From: an uncultured Alistipes sp.
GTDB lineage: Bacteria; Bacteroidota; Bacteroidia; Bacteroidales; Rikenellaceae
Assembly (NCBI GenBank): GCA_900550925.1
Contig: URTU01000018.1
Location: 1 to 24,042, forward strand
Direction: 5' to 3'
DNA: 24,042 bases
The notes below the pieces were generated by a model, which was not told where the DNA came from, searched no databases, and worked only from the letters and a program-made list of their open reading frames with translations. Of this stretch, positions 21,010 through 24,042 are shown one piece after another. The position numbers were made by a program, and so were the translations under genes. Each line of letters opens with the position of its first letter. The first letter of the stretch is position 1.

Positions 21010-21603
21010 CTAAAGATGTTTCAGCGCCTGGCGCACGGCCTCCTCGACCGTACACGACGGATTCTGTTTGAGAATGGCTCGCAGGGCCTTGTCCGAGGCC
21101 GCCCGTGCAAAGCCAAGCATGGTCAGGGCCGCCAGCGCCTCGTCGTAGGTCTGGTCGCCGCCCGCCATCTTGTCCAACAGGTTGCGGTCTTCGGTCGGTG
21201 TCAGCGCCGCAACCTTGCCGCTCAGGTCGACAATGATCTTCTGCGCCGTCTTCAGGCCCAGCCCCTTGACATTCTTCAGCAGAACGGCATTCCCCGTGGC
21301 AATGATGTTTCGCAACTCGTCGGGCGAATAGGTCGACAGGATCATCCGAGCCGTATTGCCCCCAACCCCCGAGACACTCAGCAGGTGCCGGAACAGCTCA
21401 CGCTCGAACTGCGTCGCAAAACCATAGAGCAGCTGCGCATCCTCACGCACCACAAAATGTACGTAAACCTTTGCCGATTCCCGGCCTTCGAGTTCCGAAT
21501 ATGTTTGCAACGAGATGTTTATGTCATATCCGACACCGCCGGCATCGATCACCACACGCGCAGGCGTCAGTTCGGCTATCGTACCGCTTATATATTCATA
21601 CAT
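21010..21603 (-). CDS. ruvA: Holliday junction branch migration protein RuvA
   Basis: Tetrameric DNA-binding subunit of the RuvABC resolvasome; it holds the four-way junction while RuvB drives migration. The 197-aa protein has the three standard domains: OB fold (1-63, MYEYISGTIAELTPARVVID), tandem helix-hairpin-helix (LSVSGVGGNTA at 75-85 and NVKGLGLKTAQKII at 111-124), a flexible loop (about 130-148) and the RuvB-binding domain III (about 150-197). ATG 21601-21603 is the correct start because it opens the OB fold; a nine-codon upstream extension is not conserved. ruvB and ruvC are not adjacent. Divergent from the OmpH-like lipoprotein gene. Confidence 0.96.
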   Translation of the reverse strand: MYEYISGTIAELTPARVVIDAGGVGYDINISLQTYSELEGRESAKVYVHFVVREDAQLLYGFATQFERELFRHLLSVSGVGGNTARMILSTYSPDELRNIIATGNAVLLKNVKGLGLKTAQKIIVDLSGKVAALTPTEDRNLLDKMAGGDQTYDEALAALTMLGFARAASDKALRAILKQNPSCTVEEAVRQALKHL

Positions 21604-21631
21604 AAACTTGCTATTTTTGCGTATCCGCATA

Positions 21632-21639
21632 CAAACTTA
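21632..21639 (-). promoter_or_regulatory. candidate -7 box for ruvA
   Basis: The minus strand reads TAAGTTTG, 28 bp before the ruvA ATG. The -33 element is weak. Confidence 0.45.
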
Positions 21640-21651
21640 TGAAAATTTTTC

Positions 21652-21659
21652 TATCTTTG
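21652..21659 (+). promoter_or_regulatory. -7 box for the OmpH-like lipoprotein gene
   Basis: TATCTTTG, a full consensus match, 47 bp before the ATG at 21707 and 12 bp from the opposite-strand ruvA -7 box. A second plus-strand TAnnTTTG (21612-21619) lies inside the ruvA leader. Confidence 0.5.
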
Positions 21660-21706
21660 TGATCTATAAACGAATTTTATAACCTACTAAAGAGAAGATA
21701 CACATC

Positions 21707-22303
21707 ATGAAAAAAACTTTTATTGCAGCCATCGCGGCAGCCTTGCTGGCAACGGGTTGCAACAACGGCAACCAAACGGATAAAACCGCCGACTCCGACA
21801 CCGCTTCGAAAACCGAAATAGGTGTCAGCGACATGGCATACGTCAAGGCCGACTCGCTGTTCCTGCAATCCGACCTCTACCTTAAGGATGGAGTCGCCCT
21901 CCAGGAGAAACTCGACAAAGCTCAGCAAGGTTGGGCAAAAAAGGAACAAAGTCTGCAATATGAAGCAACCCAACTCCAGGAAAAATATCAGAAAGGCTTG
22001 ATCACGAGCGTCCAGGCTGCCCAGACACAGGAGAGCATCGAAAAACGCATTCAGAACTATCAGCAGTCTGCCCAGAAAGAGGCTGCCGCACTCGATGAGG
22101 AGAATTTCGTGCTCCAGAACCGTTTCAACGAGTACGTACGCCAGGCCATCGCAGAGATCAATGCCGACGGAAAATATAAACTCATCTTCAATTCGGCTGC
22201 CCTGCTCGACGGCGCTCCCGCACTCGACATAACTCAGGAGCTGCTCAAAATCGTCAACGAAAAATACGCCGCCGATCAGAACTCGACTCCAAAAACCGAA
22301 TAA
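21707..22303 (+). CDS. OmpH/Skp-family periplasmic chaperone-like lipoprotein
   Basis: Predicted lipoprotein of 198 aa. Lipobox LATGC with acylated Cys18, a Ser/Thr/Asp-rich tether (19-40), then a Skp-like layout: a short strand (MAYVKADSLFLQSDLYLKDG), a long coiled-coil helical hairpin (about 65-155, rich in Gln/Glu/Lys/Ala, e.g. LQEKLDKAQQGW and SIEKRIQNYQQ) and a closing strand (YKLIFNSAALLDGAPALDIT). Skp holds unfolded outer-membrane proteins; the lipid anchor would fix this version at a membrane. It is alone rather than next to bamA, so its clients are not indicated by context. A terminator follows. Confidence 0.85.
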   Translation: MKKTFIAAIAAALLATGCNNGNQTDKTADSDTASKTEIGVSDMAYVKADSLFLQSDLYLKDGVALQEKLDKAQQGWAKKEQSLQYEATQLQEKYQKGLITSVQAAQTQESIEKRIQNYQQSAQKEAAALDEENFVLQNRFNEYVRQAIAEINADGKYKLIFNSAALLDGAPALDITQELLKIVNEKYAADQNSTPKTE

Positions 22304-22331
22304 ACATATTTCCGGCTTCAGCCTTTGTCGG

Positions 22332-22367
22332 AAAAAGAACCGCAACCATTATTGCGGTTCTTTTTTT
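22332..22367 (+). terminator. intrinsic terminator after the OmpH-like gene
   Basis: A5GAACCGCAA (22332-22345) pairs with TTGCGGTTCT5 (22352-22365) over a 6-nt loop, and the T-run continues to 22367. Confidence 0.9.
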
Positions 22368-22382
22368 ATTTTATTACTTTTG
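22352..22382 (+). promoter_or_regulatory. promoter for the YbbR-coaE-folP operon, overlapping the terminator
   Basis: TTG (22352-22354) and TACTTTTG (22375-22382, TAnnTTTG) are separated by 20 bp, the ideal spacing. The -33 box is the first part of the preceding terminator's 3' arm. The leader to the ATG would be about 65 nt. Confidence 0.6.
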
Positions 22383-22453
22383 TCTTGTCGTTGACGGCCG
22401 GCCATCCCGCCCCAATACGACTCAATGTACCGATCTCTTAACACTTGATAACG

Positions 22454-22879
22454 ATGACCTTGAAACGTCTGTTCCGAAACGCCCGGACAAGCATCAATGC
22501 ATTCTGCAGAAAATACGTCTCGCCCGTATTCCTGCTCCTGCTCGGTGTTTCGTTTGTACTCTGGTACATCACAAAACTCAGCTATACATATACCACCGAG
22601 ATCCCCGTTTCGGTGAATGTCGACGGATACAAGTTCAAGGTCCAATGCCGTGTCGAAGGGGTCGGGTCGCGGCTATTCGCCCACCACTTCTACATCTCCG
22701 ACCGTACGAAACTCTCTTTCTCGGAACTCGAAATAACCCATTCCGAACAGAATCCTTATATCGTGTCGATCTCGCCAGAATCGCTGCTTAACGCCATCGC
22801 AATAAAGCATCCCGACATCCGTTTCATTTCGATCGGCCCAATCCCCGAGCTCGATCTCAGCCAGCAACAGGAGGAGTAA
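22454..22879 (+). CDS. YbbR-like membrane-anchored protein
   Basis: Protein of 141 aa with a basic cytosolic N-terminus, one transmembrane helix (about 24-41, PVFLLLLGVSFVLWYIT) and an extracytoplasmic beta-rich domain. The start of the exported part (TTEIPVSVNVDGYKFKVQCRVEGVGSRLF) resembles YbbR repeats. It is shorter than classical multi-repeat YbbR proteins, having room for about one repeat, so the family call rests partly on its position before coaE, a standard neighbourhood in Bacteroidales. I use ATG 22454-22456; a TTG at 22445 is in frame. Function in this setting is unknown; YbbR in other bacteria influences cyclic-di-AMP synthase CdaA. coaE starts 3 bp after the stop. Confidence 0.7.
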   Translation: MTLKRLFRNARTSINAFCRKYVSPVFLLLLGVSFVLWYITKLSYTYTTEIPVSVNVDGYKFKVQCRVEGVGSRLFAHHFYISDRTKLSFSELEITHSEQNPYIVSISPESLLNAIAIKHPDIRFISIGPIPELDLSQQQEE

Positions 22880-22882
22880 ACC

Positions 22883-23479
22883 GTGAAACGAATCGGCCTA
22901 ACCGGCGGTATCGGCAGCGGCAAAAGTACCGTCCGCAAAATATTCGCCCAACTGGGTGTTCCCTGCTATGATTCCGACTCCCGTGCCAAGGAGATCATGA
23001 ACCTCGACCCTGAGCTGCAAAATCAACTCAAGTCAATCTTCGGTGATGAAATTTATTCCACAACCGGTGAGCTCGACCGAAAACTTCTCGCAAGCAAGGT
23101 CTTCGGAGACAACGACCTCCGGCACCGGCTCGAAGCGGCCGTACATCCGGCCGTCGGGCGCGACTGGGACCGGTGGTGTCAACAACAGGCCTGCCAGGGG
23201 GTGCCTTACGTAATCCTCGAAAGCGCTATTCTGTTCGAAAGCGGGTTCGATCAGCGGGTTGACCTTACGATTACCGTATCGGCTCCGGAAGAGATCCGAA
23301 TCCAGCGTTGCATCGAACGCGACAGGTGCGACCGCGAGTCGGTGTGCAAACGCCTCGCTGCTCAGATGACCGACGCCCAGCGTGAAGCCCGCGCCGATTA
23401 CGTAATCGAGAATATCGATCTCGAATCGCTGCGCAAGGATGTCGAACGGCTAAACAAACTCCTGACAGATGCTGCTTAA
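22883..23479 (+). CDS. coaE: dephospho-CoA kinase
   Basis: Catalyses the last step of coenzyme A synthesis, ATP-dependent phosphorylation of dephospho-CoA. The 198 aa show the P-loop GGIGSGKS (8-15), CYDSDSRAKEIMN (substrate-side Asp), the VHPAVGRDW motif (the conserved His-Pro of the family), and the C-terminal lid and Asp-Tyr-Val-Ile-Glu-Asn motif. The start is GTG at 22883 with a good AGGAG 9-13 bp upstream, one of the few clear ribosome-binding sites in this window. The neighbouring folP start overlaps its end by 11 bp. Confidence 0.96.
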   Translation: MKRIGLTGGIGSGKSTVRKIFAQLGVPCYDSDSRAKEIMNLDPELQNQLKSIFGDEIYSTTGELDRKLLASKVFGDNDLRHRLEAAVHPAVGRDWDRWCQQQACQGVPYVILESAILFESGFDQRVDLTITVSAPEEIRIQRCIERDRCDRESVCKRLAAQMTDAQREARADYVIENIDLESLRKDVERLNKLLTDAA

Positions 23480-24042
23480 CGGTAAAAAGCTGGATTTCAG
23501 CCATCCGCGCGTAATGGCGATCATCAACGTCACGCCCGATTCATTCTATGCCGGCAGCCGTGCATGGGATTCCGCCCAGATTGCCCGAAATATCGAATCG
23601 GCTATCCGTGACGGTGCATACATCCTCGATGTTGGAGGCTATTCGTCGCGCCCGGGGGCCGACGACATTCCAGCCGGCGAGGAGATCGAACGGATCGGCC
23701 GCGCAATGGAGATAATCCGGAAAACGGCTCCCGACACTCCGGTTTCGATCGATACGTTCCGTGCCGAGGTGGCCCGCAGTATCATCACCCGCTGGGGCGA
23801 GTGCATCATCAACGACATCTCGGCCGGAGAACTCGACCCCGAGATGATCGGCACGGCAGCCGAACTCGGGGTGCCATACATTGCGATGCACATGCGCGGA
23901 ACGCCGAAAACAATGAACGCCATGACCGAATACGGCGATATAACAGACGAAGTGACGGCATACCTGGCCGACAAGGCTGCTCGGCTGCAGGCAAAAGGAG
24001 TCGGCCAGATTATCCTCGACCCGGGATTCGGGTTTGCAAAGA
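23469..24042 (+). CDS. folP: dihydropteroate synthase (3' end outside window)
   Basis: Condenses p-aminobenzoate with dihydropterin pyrophosphate in folate synthesis; it is the sulfonamide target. The first 191 codons are present and the gene continues past the window. Motifs: IINVTPDSF (18-26), DVGGYSSRPGA (54-64; the sulfonamide-relevant loop), SIDTFRAEVAR (93-103), INDISAG (114-120), MHMRGTP (140-146) and DPGFGFAK (184-191) at the edge. The ATG at 23469 overlaps the coaE 3' end by 11 bp in another frame, so translation is probably coupled. Loop residues look like the sensitive type, but one loop cannot settle resistance. Confidence 0.95.
   Translation, partial: MLLNGKKLDFSHPRVMAIINVTPDSFYAGSRAWDSAQIARNIESAIRDGAYILDVGGYSSRPGADDIPAGEEIERIGRAMEIIRKTAPDTPVSIDTFRAEVARSIITRWGECIINDISAGELDPEMIGTAAELGVPYIAMHMRGTPKTMNAMTEYGDITDEVTAYLADKAARLQAKGVGQIILDPGFGFAK

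Overview
The window looks like chromosomal core DNA from a Bacteroidales bacterium, most like Alistipes/Rikenellaceae (my inference; no search was run). Evidence: protein families typical of Bacteroidota (DUF4251, DUF4294, a GYF_2/CD225 protein beside DUF2752, OmpH lipoprotein, coaE beside a YbbR-like gene), repeated TAnnTTTG-type -7 boxes with TTG/TTTG -33 boxes and few Shine-Dalgarno sequences, a propionate-pathway sodium pump, and fairly high GC by eye. I see no phage, insertion sequence, integrase, CRISPR array or tRNA, and no obviously novel multi-gene system.

Left part (1-4,890): the 5' part of a 6-phosphofructokinase whose motifs (GGDD, PKTIDND) point to the pyrophosphate-dependent type; a two-gene membrane cassette (GYF_2/CD225 protein + DUF2752); a SLOG/DUF1273 protein; a compact (+) operon of YtxH-like, holin-superfamily-like and small helical proteins; a DUF4294 exported protein; and a FlK-like hotdog thioesterase. 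The last two have abutting divergent -7 boxes.

Middle (4,903-9,041): a minus-strand operon in the order methylmalonyl-CoA epimerase, carboxyltransferase, gamma/delta membrane subunit, biotin carrier and beta-subunit sodium pump. Together they epimerise methylmalonyl-CoA and decarboxylate it to propionyl-CoA while exporting Na+, the late steps of the succinate-to-propionate route. A promoter fits before the epimerase, and a strong bidirectional terminator follows the beta subunit.

Next (9,250-16,367, all +): two tandem DUF4251 envelope proteins (the second a lipoprotein), a small outer-membrane barrel, PhoH ATPase, purC, pepD-type dipeptidase and a diacylglycerol-kinase-family lipid kinase.

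Right part (16,415-24,042): mltG (-) and the SRP RNA gene (+) fire divergently from one nearly palindromic 35-bp promoter region. The SRP RNA is not a protein gene and is easily missed. Then come an enigmatic 259-bp spacer with a possible 52-codon ORF, a Crp/Fnr regulator divergent from a MATE efflux pump, a lipoprotein of unknown function, ruvA divergent from an OmpH-like lipoprotein, and a (+) operon of YbbR-like gene, coaE and folP, the last cut off by the window end.
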